Source: Anaerolineaceae bacterium (lineage in GTDB: Bacteria; Chloroflexota; Anaerolineae; Anaerolineales; Anaerolineaceae). From it: a stretch of DNA of 64,000 nt. The stretch covers positions 62,001 to 126,000 of the forward strand of contig JAJUGU010000004.1 in assembly GCA_029265815.1 (NCBI GenBank). The letters run 5' to 3'. The notes beneath the pieces are model-generated. The model searched no databases, was not told the origin of the DNA, and worked only from the letters and a program-made list of their open reading frames with translations. Positions 23,783 through 33,390 of this stretch are shown here, piece after piece (position 1 is the stretch's first letter; every line of letters starts with the position of its first letter). Made by a program: the position numbers and the translations under genes.

Positions 23783-25270
23783 TTAATAGTCAGACTCTTC
23801 TTTCGTTCCCCATCGCTGGATCAGGTTATAGAAGTATTTCACCATGATGGCCAGAGCATCGACAGACAACCGTTCATTAATCCCATGCACTCCCTCAAGA
23901 TCTTCTTTGTTCATCACGCATGGAGAATAGCGGTAAACTCGCGATGAAATTTCAGTAAAGTGGTAAGCGTCGGTACCCCCCAGCATGACGTATGGAGCAG
24001 ATACTGCACCATTAAAAAACTCGTCGTTCAATGCTGCCAAATGTCTGTAATTGGTGCAATCTGTATCAGAAACGGGCGAGGGTTCTCGCGAGGTTCCGGC
24101 TACGGGTTCAAAACTAACGCGCTCGTCATCGATGATTTTACGCACCCGCTCGCACACACTGGCAATGCTCTCCCCTGGCAGAATTCTAAAATTGACCACC
24201 GCTTCAGCAAGCCCAGGGAGCACATTATCTTTAACGCCGCCATGAATGATCGTGGGGGCAATCGTCGTGTGTATAGAAGCCGCGGTTTCAGGATCTGAGG
24301 CAAGTCTACGCCGGATGATGCCCCTGAAGAGCCACAGGTTGGCAAAAGCGATCTGCATAACTGGAGCGGCTACTGGACTTAATCCCTTGAACATAGGCAG
24401 CACCGCTTTGACCCTGTACGGGAAAGGATGCGCCTGCAGCCTATCAATAGCACGACAGAGAATACCAATGGCTGTCTCACGTGTGGGGGTGGAGGAATGT
24501 CCGCCTTTTGCCTCAACTTTAAACCTCAACGAGAGGTATCCTTTCTCGGCAACCCCAATCGTGGCTGCATACCCCTTGATACCGGGTATGATCCCATCAT
24601 ATACGCATCCCCCTTCATCAAGCACTGCCTGCAGGTGTATTCCCTTTTCCTGCAGATGCTTCACAACCTTAACCGCCCCGGTACCCAGCACTTCTTCGTC
24701 ATGTCCAAAAGCCAGGATAACCGTTCGTTCAGGTTGAAACTTATTCTTAAGCAGGTTTTCTATTGCGTCCAGAACAGCGATCATCTGGCATTTAATATCC
24801 TGCGTTCCGCGCCCCCAGATGTACCCATCTGCGATTTTGCCAGAGAATGGAGGATATGTCCACTGGTCAAGAGTATGGCTGTCTGCTGGAACGACATCCT
24901 GATGAGCCATGAAGGCTACCGGCTCGAGGGCGGGATTTCTCCCTTTCCAGGTGTAAAGCAAGCTGTAATTATCAATCAATTCTCTGGTCAAAGTTTTATG
25001 CACCAGTGGGTACATTTCCTCCAGCCTGGCGTGCAGCTCACGAAAATGTGCAGCTACATTTTTGGTCGAATCTTCATGTGAAATGGTTTCGATCTGCACC
25101 ACTGTTGATAGGTGTGTGGCAGGGATCAACGGATCAAGCTCGAGCTCCGGTACGCTCGATTCGAATGTGGGGTAAGCCTGGTCGGAACTGCGGGCGAACA
25201 TCACAGTACGGATAAGGATGAAAGCTGCAGCCAGCAGCAAAAGCGCGACAATGATGATTGCATAAGTCAT
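23783..25270 (-). CDS. M20 family metallopeptidase, PM20D1-like, membrane-anchored
   Basis: 495 residues. An N-terminal membrane helix (IIIVALLLLAAAFILIRTVMF) is followed by the M20 catalytic domain: MAHQDVVPADSHTLDQW (first zinc His), YIWGRGTQDIKCQM (bridging Asp), FGHDEEVLGTGA (catalytic Glu pair), then the dimerisation domain and YSPCVMNKEDLEGVHGINERL with the final His ligand. The long form with an anchor resembles mammalian PM20D1 and bacterial carboxypeptidase S types, which cleave or form N-acyl amino acids and dipeptides. GAGGTTGCC precedes the start. It is transcribed alone. Confidence 0.92.
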   Translation of the reverse strand: MTYAIIIVALLLLAAAFILIRTVMFARSSDQAYPTFESSVPELELDPLIPATHLSTVVQIETISHEDSTKNVAAHFRELHARLEEMYPLVHKTLTRELIDNYSLLYTWKGRNPALEPVAFMAHQDVVPADSHTLDQWTYPPFSGKIADGYIWGRGTQDIKCQMIAVLDAIENLLKNKFQPERTVILAFGHDEEVLGTGAVKVVKHLQEKGIHLQAVLDEGGCVYDGIIPGIKGYAATIGVAEKGYLSLRFKVEAKGGHSSTPTRETAIGILCRAIDRLQAHPFPYRVKAVLPMFKGLSPVAAPVMQIAFANLWLFRGIIRRRLASDPETAASIHTTIAPTIIHGGVKDNVLPGLAEAVVNFRILPGESIASVCERVRKIIDDERVSFEPVAGTSREPSPVSDTDCTNYRHLAALNDEFFNGAVSAPYVMLGGTDAYHFTEISSRVYRYSPCVMNKEDLEGVHGINERLSVDALAIMVKYFYNLIQRWGTKEESDY

Positions 25271-25384
25271 GGCAACCTCGATGATAATGGATTTTTTATT
25301 GAATGTTCAAATGTGAGCCTGGAAATGATTATAGCATTAGTAAAAAACTGAGTGACCGAACATTAGTGTAAGTGTCCGATAAAA

Positions 25385-25418
25385 AAGATTCGGTCTGGAA
25401 TCCACAGATCCCAGACCT
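25385..25418 (-). terminator. Terminator of CBS-protein gene
   Basis: Stem GGTCTGG / CCAGACC with an inner AT pair, followed on the minus strand by GAATCTTTTTTATC, 35 bases after the stop. Confidence 0.75.
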
Positions 25419-25452
25419 CCTGGCAAATCAATCCACTCAATCATCTGTCACG

Positions 25453-25893
25453 TTAGAGCTTTATTTCCTCGCCCAGGATGAAGTTCTCCAATCCCTTAAT
25501 CAGTGTCTCTTTATCTTTGAGCATTGAAGTAACCACATCGCCGATTGACACCACGCCAATCACTGTTCCATTCTTCACCACTGGTAGATGACGGATATGT
25601 TTATCTGACATCTGCGCCAGGCAGGCTTCAACTGACTGTTCCGGTTCCACATAATAGACTTTTTCGGTCATCACTTTCTTTACGGCTGTGGATTCAGAAT
25701 TCCCCAGCAAGACGCCGCGCCGGGCGTAATCGCGTTCAGAAAAGATGCCCAGCACTTCCCCTTTTTCCATCACCAGCACTGCGCCGATTTTCTTTTCATC
25801 CATCAACCTGAGAGCATCCAGGATGGACGTGTGGGGAGGAACCCAGTAGACATGATGCCCCTTCTTGTCAAGGATCGATGCAACAGTTGCCAT
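25453..25893 (-). CDS. Two-CBS-domain protein
   Basis: 146 residues from ATG 25893 with GGAGG 6 bases upstream; the ORF-track start is a TTG three codons earlier inside the Shine-Dalgarno. Two CBS domains fill the protein: residues about 5-60 (VYWVPPHTSILDALRLMDEKKIGAVLVMEKGEVLGIFSERDYAR) and about 75-130 (VEPEQSVEACLAQMSDKHIRHLPVVKNGTVIGVVSIGDVVTSML). Such stand-alone pairs bind adenosine nucleotides and tune other enzymes or channels. The partner is not identifiable here. A good terminator isolates it from the M20 gene. Confidence 0.93.
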   Translation of the reverse strand: MATVASILDKKGHHVYWVPPHTSILDALRLMDEKKIGAVLVMEKGEVLGIFSERDYARRGVLLGNSESTAVKKVMTEKVYYVEPEQSVEACLAQMSDKHIRHLPVVKNGTVIGVVSIGDVVTSMLKDKETLIKGLENFILGEEIKL

Positions 25894-25994
25894 TTTCAAC
25901 CTCCAATCAGAAAAGCATCCATATGGACTGCATATTAATAATATAGTGATTTCGCGCTGAATATCAACTACGAATGACCTACGCTTAACAAAGA

Positions 25995-26017
25995 CCAGCC
26001 TGTTACACTGGCTGGAG
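25995..26017 (-). terminator. Possible terminator after rhomboid gene
   Basis: 6-bp stem CCAGCC / GGCTGG followed on the minus strand by TCTTTGTT. It is short, so confidence is low. Confidence 0.4.
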
Positions 26018-26060
26018 AAGATAAAGTGGATTAGAGCAGAGAGTGTTCTTTGTTAACAAC

Positions 26061-26828
26061 TCACCGGGCGGCGAGGAACCTGCCAATCACTACTGCCACA
26101 AACAAACCGGCAGAAAGCAAGAATGCCCAAAACACCTCGTGCTTTGTGCGTACGTCTGCCAGTTCGTAGCCTCTGATCGTTGTTTGCAGCTTCAGCAGTG
26201 GCCCACCGATCCACGCGAAGACTGCACCACCAAAGAGACCCCCCAGGTGTCCCCAGTTATCAATATTGGGTTGAAGTCCAATAAGCAGGTTGACGATAAT
26301 GATCATTCCCAGATTCATCAACATACTGCGCGCGCGTGGACCATAGAGTTCACGGTTTTTATAAATGAATACCCCTTCGGCTGCCACAAGACCGAATACA
26401 GCGGTGGAAGCACCAATCGACGCGCTGTCGGTAAGCAGAAACGACAGGGTATTCCCGGCAAAACCGCTTACAAAATAAAGCAGCAGGAATTTCCAATGGC
26501 CGTAGTAACGCTCGAGCGATGTGCCAAGCGAGTAAAGCGCGTACATATTGAAGGCAATATGCAGCACACTTCCATGCAGAAACACCGGTGTGATCAGGCG
26601 CCACACCTCACCCTTCAGGATGAATACATTGATCTTACCGCCCAAAAGGAACGGCCAGTCATACCCGTTAGCCGAGAGAGACTCCGAAAGCATTTGCAGT
26701 CCATAGATGAGAATGGTAAAACCGACCAACACGTAGGTTGCGATCGGTTTCCCCGCAGGCAGCTTTACAGGGATTCTTACTGGTTCCTGCCGGGAAGGTT
26801 CCGTTGAATATTGTGAGGGCTCAGTCAT
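26061..26828 (-). CDS. Rhomboid family intramembrane serine protease
   Basis: 255 residues with about seven membrane helices and a Pro-rich cytosolic N-terminus. HGSVLHIAFNMYALYSLGTSLE is the conserved helix 2 region (His-x-x-x-Asn), IGASTAVFGLVAA carries the catalytic Ser (GAS motif), and NIDNWGHLGGLFGGAVFAW carries the catalytic His. All three essential positions are intact, so an active protease is expected. The start overlaps the gmk stop by 4 bases, so it is co-transcribed with guanylate kinase. This pairing has no obvious mechanistic meaning. Substrates are unknown. Confidence 0.93.
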   Translation of the reverse strand: MTEPSQYSTEPSRQEPVRIPVKLPAGKPIATYVLVGFTILIYGLQMLSESLSANGYDWPFLLGGKINVFILKGEVWRLITPVFLHGSVLHIAFNMYALYSLGTSLERYYGHWKFLLLYFVSGFAGNTLSFLLTDSASIGASTAVFGLVAAEGVFIYKNRELYGPRARSMLMNLGMIIIVNLLIGLQPNIDNWGHLGGLFGGAVFAWIGGPLLKLQTTIRGYELADVRTKHEVFWAFLLSAGLFVAVVIGRFLAAR

Positions 26829-27451
26829 TCCAGTGGCTTTCTATGTGCTACCCGATGATGCTCGGCATTGATAATATCAATGATATCATTAGCAGCTTTA
26901 TCAATTTCACCTTCCGCATTGACCACAATGTAATCAAAAATATTGATCTGTGAAACTTCGTATTTGGCAGTTTCTATGCGGGTTTTAAGTTTTTCTTCTG
27001 TTTCAGTGTTGCGTCGTTTCAGTCTGTTTAACCATTCCTCAACCGTGCGCGGAACGAGGAAGATCACAACTGCCTGAGGGTAGAGCCTGCGCAGGGTTGC
27101 TGCTCCCTGGATATCCACCTTGGCGACTACATCCTTTCCGCTCTTCAACGCCTCTTCGACCTGTGAACGAGGGATGCCCTTATGTTCATCATAAACCATG
27201 GCATGTTCGATGAACTCCCCGTTCTTAATACGCTCCTCAAACTCGGCTGGAGGGTAAAAAAAGTAATCCCTGCCGTGAACCTCATCGGCGCGTGGCGGAC
27301 GGCTGGTTGCCGTGACCACAAAGTGCAGAGGAAGATTGCGGCTTTTCAGACATTTAATCACTGCATCTTTGCCTACCCCTGAAGTTCCTGAGATAACGAT
27401 CAATATGGGTTTAGGCTGGAGCAAATCAAATGATAGGGATTCCGTATTCAT
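26825..27451 (-). CDS. gmk: Guanylate kinase
   Basis: 208 residues with AAGGACAG before the ATG. It phosphorylates GMP to GDP. The GMP-binding region is clear (TATSRPPRADEVHGRDYFFYPPAEFEERIKNGEFIEHAMVYDEHKGIPRSQVEEAL), followed by VDIQGAATLRRLYPQAVVIFLVPRT and the lid Arg residues in RLKRRNTETEEKLKTRI. The P-loop is SGTSGVGKDAV: the Ser/Thr normally following the Lys is replaced by Asp, as in PhnN-type kinases. The rest is normal for Gmk. It is the first gene of a two-gene unit with the rhomboid protease. Confidence 0.9.
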   Translation of the reverse strand: MNTESLSFDLLQPKPILIVISGTSGVGKDAVIKCLKSRNLPLHFVVTATSRPPRADEVHGRDYFFYPPAEFEERIKNGEFIEHAMVYDEHKGIPRSQVEEALKSGKDVVAKVDIQGAATLRRLYPQAVVIFLVPRTVEEWLNRLKRRNTETEEKLKTRIETAKYEVSQINIFDYIVVNAEGEIDKAANDIIDIINAEHHRVAHRKPLE

Positions 27452-27537
27452 GTGCTGTCCTTTTACTGCCGCGTGGTTTAATATAGTTCTTATAAGGCAA
27501 GATTATAATGTATTGTAACTATACCATAGAGGAAAAG

Positions 27538-27921
27538 ATGCCGGTTTACGATTTTCGCTGTCTCGAATGTCATCATAATTTCGCGGTTTCGCTGTCTTAT
27601 TCTGAATACGACCACCACGAAACAGCCTGCCCGCAATGCCAATCCAGGCGAATCGAGCGCATCATTCGCAAAGTTCGCATCACCCGTGGAGATCGCGGAC
27701 GTCTCGCATCAATGGCCGAAGACAGTAACCTGTCTGCGCTGGATAACGACCCCAGAACCCTTGGCCGCATGATGCGCGAAATGAAGAACGAAATCGGTGC
27801 CAACGATCTTCCCGGTGAATTCGACGAGGTGGTGGACCGCCTCGAAAAAGGCCAATCTCCTGAAGATATCGAAAGAGATTTACCTGACCTGGGTGGAGAC
27901 CCGGGCAGTTTAGAACCTTAA
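27538..27921 (+). CDS. FmdB-family zinc-ribbon protein
   Basis: 127 residues from ATG 27538 with GAGGAAAAG upstream. The first 45 residues are the FmdB/CxxC-CxxC-SSSS zinc ribbon: MPVYDFRCLECHHNFAV then CPQCQSRRIERIIRKVRI. The remainder is charged and helical (DNDPRTLGRMMREMKNEIGANDL ... EEVVDRLEKGQSPEDIERDL), which is the usual tail. FmdB proteins are thought to be regulatory, first noted near formamidase and methylamine genes, but the mechanism is not known. It is a single gene facing the metalloprotease gene below. Confidence 0.88.
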   Translation: MPVYDFRCLECHHNFAVSLSYSEYDHHETACPQCQSRRIERIIRKVRITRGDRGRLASMAEDSNLSALDNDPRTLGRMMREMKNEIGANDLPGEFDEVVDRLEKGQSPEDIERDLPDLGGDPGSLEP

Positions 27922-27959
27922 TAAATTTATTGATTACGCTGGATTCCCACACAACTTTC

Positions 27960-29201
27960 TCAATCAATTGTGTTTTGAAGTTGAGTGTACGAGTTCATCA
28001 TAGCGATTCGTTTTAAAAATTCGCCCAGCGATTTTGATTGCGCACGCAAGGCGCGCACTGCTGGTCCAACGGGATCTTCTCCGGCTGCACCTTCAGGAAC
28101 GTCTGCATACGCCCCATGGAAAGCAAAATAGGCCTGGTTCAACTTGCGGATCATATACCCATGCTGAACAAAAATAATACGCCGCTCTTCCATATATTGC
28201 TCAGCTTCGGTGATCTTCCCTTCCGCCAGCATCGCATCCACGGTAACCCGCGTCAAATGCATCTCGTGTTGAAAATCAAAGGTGTCTTTGACAGGCGCAA
28301 AATAGACGGATTTTCTTCCAGTGCTGCTGCGGGATGACAATTGCGGGTAATACCTGGCCAGGACGGCATTACTGACTTCTGTGCCCACTATAGAAGCCGT
28401 TGTTTCGTTCATGGTGCGCAATTCCGGGGTGGTTTCGTAATTCATCCCCAGTGGATGCAGGGTGAGATAGTTGTGTGTCCATTCGTGCGCGATGGTGTCC
28501 AGCGTCCAACGCAAATCGGAGGTGCGCTGCACCATCGTGGGATAGACCCCGATCCCTCCCACATCAACCACAAGAACTGATGCGTTCATATATTCCGCCA
28601 CCTTGTCTTCAAGGTCAACGATCTCTTCAAGACTGAGATCTGAGAGCAGCGAGATATTCACTTCCTGTCTGATGGTGTCGCGCGGAGAAACGATCAGCGC
28701 TTTTGGCAGCGGCGTTGAGTGGAACAAAACCGGTGGGATTGGCTGGCTCAGGAAAGCGATGTCATAGTCTGCCAGCACCTGCGAAACCTGGTATTGCAGA
28801 ATGGACTCTGTGAGTGGCGCCAGTGTTTTTAGAGCCATCTCGAGGTCATCCTGCTGCGACAGCAATTCAGCTGCAGCGGTGTTGGGATCTTTCACCTCTG
28901 GATCGGCAAAAATAACCTCGATCTGAGTTTGGACGCGCTCAAGTTGTCTGATTAGATCGAAGTAACGCATCACGGCCTTGCACTGTGCGTCCTCAGTCAA
29001 CCGCTGGGAGGTGTTTAACCGCCACTGTCCGGTCTTTTGCTCCACCGCGTCGAGTGTCCAGATGAAATAGTCAAATTCATAAGGACGGGCAAAACGGCGC
29101 GCCTGTTCGGTCGGATCATCCAGCGATACCTCAGAAGTGGTAAGAAGGATCGCCAGGATCATGAACAACAGTAAGAGGCGGGGTAAATGCCGGTGCATCA
29201 T
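27960..29201 (-). CDS. Secreted or anchored HEWTH zinc metalloprotease, unknown family
   Basis: 413 residues. An N-terminal hydrophobic segment (LPRLLLLFMILAILLTT) acts as a signal or anchor. The central region holds LDTIAHEWTHNYLTLHPLGMNY, an HExxH zinc site at about residue 243. About 20 residues later comes ELRTMNETTASIVGTEV, where Glu is well placed as third zinc ligand, i.e. a gluzincin-like arrangement (HExxH + E). The N-terminal 200 residues are helical with a Glu/Gln/Leu-rich coiled-coil section. I do not recognise a named peptidase family. TATAAT lies 6 bases before the start codon and no Shine-Dalgarno is seen, so it is probably leaderless. Confidence 0.75.
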   Translation of the reverse strand: MMHRHLPRLLLLFMILAILLTTSEVSLDDPTEQARRFARPYEFDYFIWTLDAVEQKTGQWRLNTSQRLTEDAQCKAVMRYFDLIRQLERVQTQIEVIFADPEVKDPNTAAAELLSQQDDLEMALKTLAPLTESILQYQVSQVLADYDIAFLSQPIPPVLFHSTPLPKALIVSPRDTIRQEVNISLLSDLSLEEIVDLEDKVAEYMNASVLVVDVGGIGVYPTMVQRTSDLRWTLDTIAHEWTHNYLTLHPLGMNYETTPELRTMNETTASIVGTEVSNAVLARYYPQLSSRSSTGRKSVYFAPVKDTFDFQHEMHLTRVTVDAMLAEGKITEAEQYMEERRIIFVQHGYMIRKLNQAYFAFHGAYADVPEGAAGEDPVGPAVRALRAQSKSLGEFLKRIAMMNSYTQLQNTID

Positions 29202-29278
29202 GCCAGAATTATACTCTGCAGGTTTCTATGCGTGAAATAACTGACGTTTGCTATGAATAATCATATCGAAAGGGAATT

Positions 29279-30700
29279 ATGAAAAAGAAGAGTTCAAAAA
29301 GGCTATACTGGCTCATTGGTGTGGGCATCGTTGCCATCGCAGTAGTTCTATACAGCGTGATCAGCAGTGCTTCAGCACAAAAAAAGGCAGCAGCAAGCCT
29401 GCAAACCCAAAAACTTGAAGTTGGCGATCTAACGGCCATTGTTGGCGCGACCGGCACAGTTCGCGCCAATCAAAGCGCTGTGTTGAACTGGCAGACAAGC
29501 GGCAGGGTAGCAGAGATCAACGTTAAAGTGGGAGACCGGGTTGCAAGCAATCAGGTGCTGGCATCCTTGCTCGAATCCTCGCTCCCTCAGTCGATCATTC
29601 TGGCAAGAGCCGACCTGGTTGAAGCTGAAAAAGCGCTCGATACACTGCTTAATTCCAATCTGAGCAAAGCCCAGGCTCAATTAAATCTGGCAAACGCCAA
29701 AGATGCTTATGACAGAGCGCGCTGGAATAGCACACCCGCTGACATCGTGCGCACCACCGACCAGAATAAAATCGATGCCGCCAGAGCAGCGGTGACTCTC
29801 GCTGAAGACAGGGTAAAAGACGCAGAAGAAGCTTATGACCGTGTAGATGAAAGAGATGATGATGATCCACTTAAAGCATCTGCATTAAGCGCACTGGCAA
29901 ACGCGAAGATGGCCCTCGAAGACGCAAAGAAAAACCTTAATTACTATACCCAGATTCCCGATGAAAAAGAGGTTGCCATCTCTGATGCTAAAATTGCCGT
30001 CGCCCTGGCCCAGTATGAAGATGCGCAGCGTGAATGGGAACGGCTCAAAGACGGGGCCGATCCAGATGACATCGCTGCTGCCGAGGCGCGGATCGCTGCT
30101 ATCAAGGCGACGATCGATATGGCAAAGATCACCGCCCCATTTGCCGGTACTGTGACCGATATTTCTTCAATGGTTGGTGATCAGGTCACTGCTGGAACTG
30201 TGAGCTGCCGTATCGATGACCTTTCAAGATTGCTGGTAGATGTTGCCGTGCCCGAAGTGGATATCAACCGCATTAAAGTTGGTCAAGACGTACAGCTTAC
30301 ATTTGATGCCATCAACGCAGCCGAATATCAGGGACGCGTGATCGAAGTTGCAAAAGTTGGCACGATAAGCGGGGGAATGGTTAATTTCAAAGTAACGATC
30401 GAAGTATTAAATCCTGATGAACAGGTGCTCCCGGGCATGACAGCAGCCGTGAATATCATCGTCAGCCAGGTTGAAAACGTGCTTACCGTTCCTAACCGTG
30501 CCGTTCGCGTCATCGACAATCAGCAGGTGGTATACATATTGAAAAATAACATTCCAACAAAAATCGAGGTCGTCATTGGTGCATCCTCCGATACGATGAG
30601 CGAAATCGTCTCAGGTAATGTGAAAGCCGGCGATATTGTCATCCTCAATCCATCAACCAATATCCTTGATCTGGCAGCCCAGGGAGGGTTTGCACGCTAA
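29279..30700 (+). CDS. Periplasmic adaptor subunit (MacA/HlyD type)
   Basis: 473 residues. A membrane helix ([21 protein letters not shown]) is followed by the lipoyl half-motifs: [26 protein letters not shown], and after a long coiled coil of about 150 residues, [24 protein letters not shown]. Then come the beta-barrel and membrane-proximal domains ([24 protein letters not shown] ... [14 protein letters not shown]). The coiled coil contains an acidic stretch (DERDDDDP). AAAGGG precedes the start. It is the first gene of a tightly overlapped three-gene unit with an ABC ATPase and a MacB-type permease. In a single-membrane organism the adaptor would act outside the cell membrane without TolC. 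Confidence 0.92.
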   Translation: MKKKSSKRLYWLIGVGIVAIAVVLYSVISSASAQKKAAASLQTQKLEVGDLTAIVGATGTVRANQSAVLNWQTSGRVAEINVKVGDRVASNQVLASLLESSLPQSIILARADLVEAEKALDTLLNSNLSKAQAQLNLANAKDAYDRARWNSTPADIVRTTDQNKIDAARAAVTLAEDRVKDAEEAYDRVDERDDDDPLKASALSALANAKMALEDAKKNLNYYTQIPDEKEVAISDAKIAVALAQYEDAQREWERLKDGADPDDIAAAEARIAAIKATIDMAKITAPFAGTVTDISSMVGDQVTAGTVSCRIDDLSRLLVDVAVPEVDINRIKVGQDVQLTFDAINAAEYQGRVIEVAKVGTISGGMVNFKVTIEVLNPDEQVLPGMTAAVNIIVSQVENVLTVPNRAVRVIDNQQVVYILKNNIPTKIEVVIGASSDTMSEIVSGNVKAGDIVILNPSTNILDLAAQGGFAR

Positions 30701-31392
30701 TGGAAAACGATTTGATTCCGGTCATTCAAACCCATGACCTGAGAAAAATCTATAAGATCGGCGAAGTGGAGGTGCATGCACTCGCCGGGGTTTCAATCAC
30801 CATCAACAGGGGTGAAGTTGTCGCCATCATGGGACCTTCTGGATCAGGGAAATCCACGCTGATGAATTTACTCGGCTGCCTCGATCGTCCCACCAGTGGC
30901 AGGTACATTCTGGATGGTGAAGAAGTATCAGAATTGGATGATGACCAGCTGGCAGGAATCCGTAACCGCAAGGTGGGATTCGTATTTCAAAGTTTTAACC
31001 TTTTATCGCGGTCAACCGCTCTGGCTAATGTGGAATTGCCCATGCGCTACGCGGGGGTGTCAAAAGAACGTGTGCAGCGGGCTGCCGCCGCCCTCAAATC
31101 GGTTGGTCTGGCTGACCGCATGAATCACAAACCCACCGAACTTTCAGGTGGACAGCAGCAAAGGGTGGCGATCGCCCGTGCTCTGGTCAATCACCCTGCC
31201 ATTCTTATGGCCGATGAACCTACAGGGAATCTTGATTCAAAATCTGGTAAAGAGATCATGGATCTTTTACTGTCGCTCAACAAAGAATCTGGAACAACCC
31301 TGATCATCGTAACCCATGACCCAACCATAGCAGCCCAAACTCAGCGCATTATTCACTTAAAGGACGGACTGGTCGAGGAGGATATCAAATGA
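30700..31392 (+). CDS. ABC transporter ATP-binding protein (MacB/LolD type)
   Basis: 230 residues. Walker [17 protein letters not shown]-loop FVFQSFNLL, signature [15 protein letters not shown], Walker [13 protein letters not shown] and the H-loop VTHD are intact. The insert [39 protein letters not shown] is typical of the MacB/LolD/FtsE group. Its ATG overlaps the adaptor stop by one base (TAATG), and its own end overlaps the permease start by 4 bases, so the three proteins are co-translated. It powers the permease encoded next. Confidence 0.95.
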   Translation: MENDLIPVIQTHDLRKIYKIGEVEVHALAGVSITINRGEVVAIMGPSGSGKSTLMNLLGCLDRPTSGRYILDGEEVSELDDDQLAGIRNRKVGFVFQSFNLLSRSTALANVELPMRYAGVSKERVQRAAAALKSVGLADRMNHKPTELSGGQQQRVAIARALVNHPAILMADEPTGNLDSKSGKEIMDLLLSLNKESGTTLIIVTHDPTIAAQTQRIIHLKDGLVEEDIK

Positions 31393-32615
31393 ACCTCGGA
31401 CAGGCAATCATTGAAGCACTCGAAAGTTTGAACTCTAATAAACTGCGCTCAAGTCTTACTATATTGGGAATTGTCATCGGCGTTGGGGCAGTCATCGCCA
31501 TGCTTGCCGTCGGTAACGGCGCACAGAACACAATCACCGGATCGATCAGCGGTATTGGCAGTAACCTGCTCTTCGTGATGAGCGGGAATAGCAATCAGGA
31601 ATTAACCAATATTGAACCACTCACTATGGATGATGCCAACGCGATGCTTGATCAGTTCCAGGCCCCATCGGTGGAGGATGTTGCCCCCGTGGTCAATGGA
31701 GAAGTTACAGTCACTTCCGGTTCAGAAAGTACTGCAACCTTTGTTTATGGCGTGACAACGAGTTACGAATCCGTCCGAAATTATCACGTGACCGAAGGCT
31801 CTTTTATCACAGAGGACCAGGTTCTTGGGAAAGCATCGGTTGTCCTGCTGGGACCCGATGTGGCCAAAGCATTATTTGACCGCACGGAAGGTCTGGTGGG
31901 TGAAACCGTTCGTATCGAGGGCCAACCATTTAAGGTAATTGGCGTCCTCGAATCCAAAGGGGGATCTGCCTTCGTTTCACAGGATGACGTTGTGATTGTA
32001 CCCATCACCACCTCACAGGCACGCCTGACCCGCCGCAGTAATGATCGGATCGATCTTATCTTCGTTCAATCCATCTCTGCCGATGCCCTCTCTCAGGCCA
32101 GCGAAGAAATCGCCCAGATCCTGCGCACCCGTCACCGGACCAAAGTGGGCGAAGATGATTTCACGATCCTCTCTCAACAAGATTTTGTGGAAACAGCAAA
32201 AACGATCACCAATGTGATGACCATTTTTCTTGGTGGAATTGCGGGAATTTCACTGCTGGTTGGCGGCATTGGCATTATGAATATCATGCTGGTATCTGTA
32301 ACGGAACGCACACGCGAAATCGGACTGCGTAAGGCGCTCGGAGCGCGCAAAAAAGATATTATGATCCAGTTTTTAACCGAGTCATCGCTGCTCAGTCTCT
32401 TCGGAGGCGTGATCGGCATCGGTCTGGGCTGGTTGATCTCCTTTATTGTCGGCAGAATCGCCCTCTCAAGCGGCACACCATTAAATCCTGTGGTCGGGCT
32501 GGATGCCATCCTCCTCGCGACGATTTTTTCCACAGCAGTGGGATTATTCTTCGGTCTCTACCCTGCCAACCGAGCAGCCAACCTCGAACCTGTCGAAGCA
32601 TTACGATATGAATAA
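31389..32615 (+). CDS. MacB-type ABC permease (FtsX-like)
   Basis: 408 residues. The N-terminal helix with [26 protein letters not shown] and the 210-residue extracytoplasmic MacB core domain ([14 protein letters not shown] ... [17 protein letters not shown]) are followed by three C-terminal helices of the FtsX domain ([43 protein letters not shown] ... [20 protein letters not shown]). This is mechanotransmission-type efflux, exporting macrolides, peptides or lipoproteins; the substrate is unknown. The ATP-binding domain is a separate protein encoded just upstream. Confidence 0.95.
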   Translation: MNLGQAIIEALESLNSNKLRSSLTILGIVIGVGAVIAMLAVGNGAQNTITGSISGIGSNLLFVMSGNSNQELTNIEPLTMDDANAMLDQFQAPSVEDVAPVVNGEVTVTSGSESTATFVYGVTTSYESVRNYHVTEGSFITEDQVLGKASVVLLGPDVAKALFDRTEGLVGETVRIEGQPFKVIGVLESKGGSAFVSQDDVVIVPITTSQARLTRRSNDRIDLIFVQSISADALSQASEEIAQILRTRHRTKVGEDDFTILSQQDFVETAKTITNVMTIFLGGIAGISLLVGGIGIMNIMLVSVTERTREIGLRKALGARKKDIMIQFLTESSLLSLFGGVIGIGLGWLISFIVGRIALSSGTPLNPVVGLDAILLATIFSTAVGLFFGLYPANRAANLEPVEALRYE

Positions 32616-32617
32616 AC

Positions 32618-32653
32618 AATGGCTGCTGCCTTCACATTCTGGCAGCAGCCATT
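32618..32653 (+). terminator. Hairpin after efflux operon
   Basis: Perfect 13-bp stem AATGGCTGCTGCC / GGCAGCAGCCATT. The tail (CGCAATTTCGG) is only weakly T-rich, so it may act as a 3' stabiliser as much as a terminator. Confidence 0.6.
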
Positions 32654-32700
32654 CGCAATTTCGGTCTTAGGGTCTTCACCCGCCAGACGGGAATTGCTTT

Positions 32701-32898
32701 TTACAGAGGTTCTTCTGGAATCACGATCATGAGAATGATGTAAGCCAGAAGTGTACCACCGACAAAAATCAAACCCAGTACAAATAACAGCCGCATCAGG
32801 GTGGGGTCAATTCCAAAATACTCGCCCAATCCTCCGCAAACACCGGCGATCTTGCGATCCGTACGCGAACGATATAATTTCTTGGTTTGTCCTTCCAT
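32701..32898 (-). CDS. PspC domain protein
   Basis: 65 residues with AAGGAG before the ATG. It consists of a single PspC domain: KKLYRSRTDRKIAGVCGGLGEYFGIDPTLMRLLFVLGLIFVGGTLLAYIILMIVIPEEP. The signature 'R....k.iaGVcgGlaeyf.iDptlvR' and one hydrophobic helix or hairpin are complete. PspC proteins sense or support membrane integrity. No pspA or pspB is seen nearby. It is a single gene. Confidence 0.95.
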   Translation of the reverse strand: MEGQTKKLYRSRTDRKIAGVCGGLGEYFGIDPTLMRLLFVLGLIFVGGTLLAYIILMIVIPEEPL

Positions 32899-33034
32899 TG
32901 TATTCTCCTTGTGTCAATTCACTCATATATACGAAAAGAAATCGTAAAAGTTGCGTTAAACAGCACTTGAAAATCAGCCTGGTTACGATACAATGAAATC
33001 AGGTTTATTAGGTTTATCAGATGAGGAGGCGAAT

Positions 33035-33310
33035 ATGGCAGACACCAAATTTGTTGACAGACAAAAAATTTTAAAATTCATCGGTTCGGTCCCCTTCTCA
33101 GCAGAGGATAAACAAAAATGGCAGGCCGCGCTGGAGGAAAACGAAGTGGACGAAGAATTATTGAACGACCTGCATAACAAATTGATGGAAATTCCACAGG
33201 AAAAATTTTCTGGCGGTTGGATGAAACTAAAATACAGCATGGATTTGAAAAAATTTATCGATGAATGGCGCTTGCACAACGCCAGCCGACAATTTAAGCA
33301 CGGACACTAA
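33035..33310 (+). CDS. Small helical cytosolic protein of unknown function
   Basis: 91 residues from ATG 33035, which has GAGGAGG 7 bases upstream; the longer ORF-track start is rejected. The protein is rich in Lys, Glu and Leu and predicted all-alpha, with one Gly-Gly-Trp turn (EKFSGGWMKLKYSMDLKKF). There is no signal peptide or Cys. The composition and size suggest a small protein-binding or nucleoid-type protein. I do not recognise a family. A strong terminator follows. Confidence 0.7.
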   Translation: MADTKFVDRQKILKFIGSVPFSAEDKQKWQAALEENEVDEELLNDLHNKLMEIPQEKFSGGWMKLKYSMDLKKFIDEWRLHNASRQFKHGH

Positions 33311-33326
33311 TCTTTAGCCGATTACA

Positions 33327-33364
33327 GCACCCGGCTCATCTGTGAACCGGGTGTTTCTTTTTCC
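33327..33364 (+). terminator. Intrinsic terminator
   Basis: Stem CACCCGG / CCGGGTG extended by a TC/GA pair, followed by TTTCTTTTTCC. Confidence 0.85.
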
Positions 33365-33390
33365 TTTTTTCCGGTATACTCAACAGGTTT

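Noticed and set aside
24428-25081. 217-codon plus-strand ORF
   Set aside because: Antisense to the M20 peptidase; no conserved features.
26043-26807. 254-codon plus-strand ORF opposite the rhomboid gene
   Set aside because: It lies entirely over a well-supported rhomboid protease on the minus strand, has a low-complexity Cys/Lys/Gln composition and no Shine-Dalgarno; it is a shadow.
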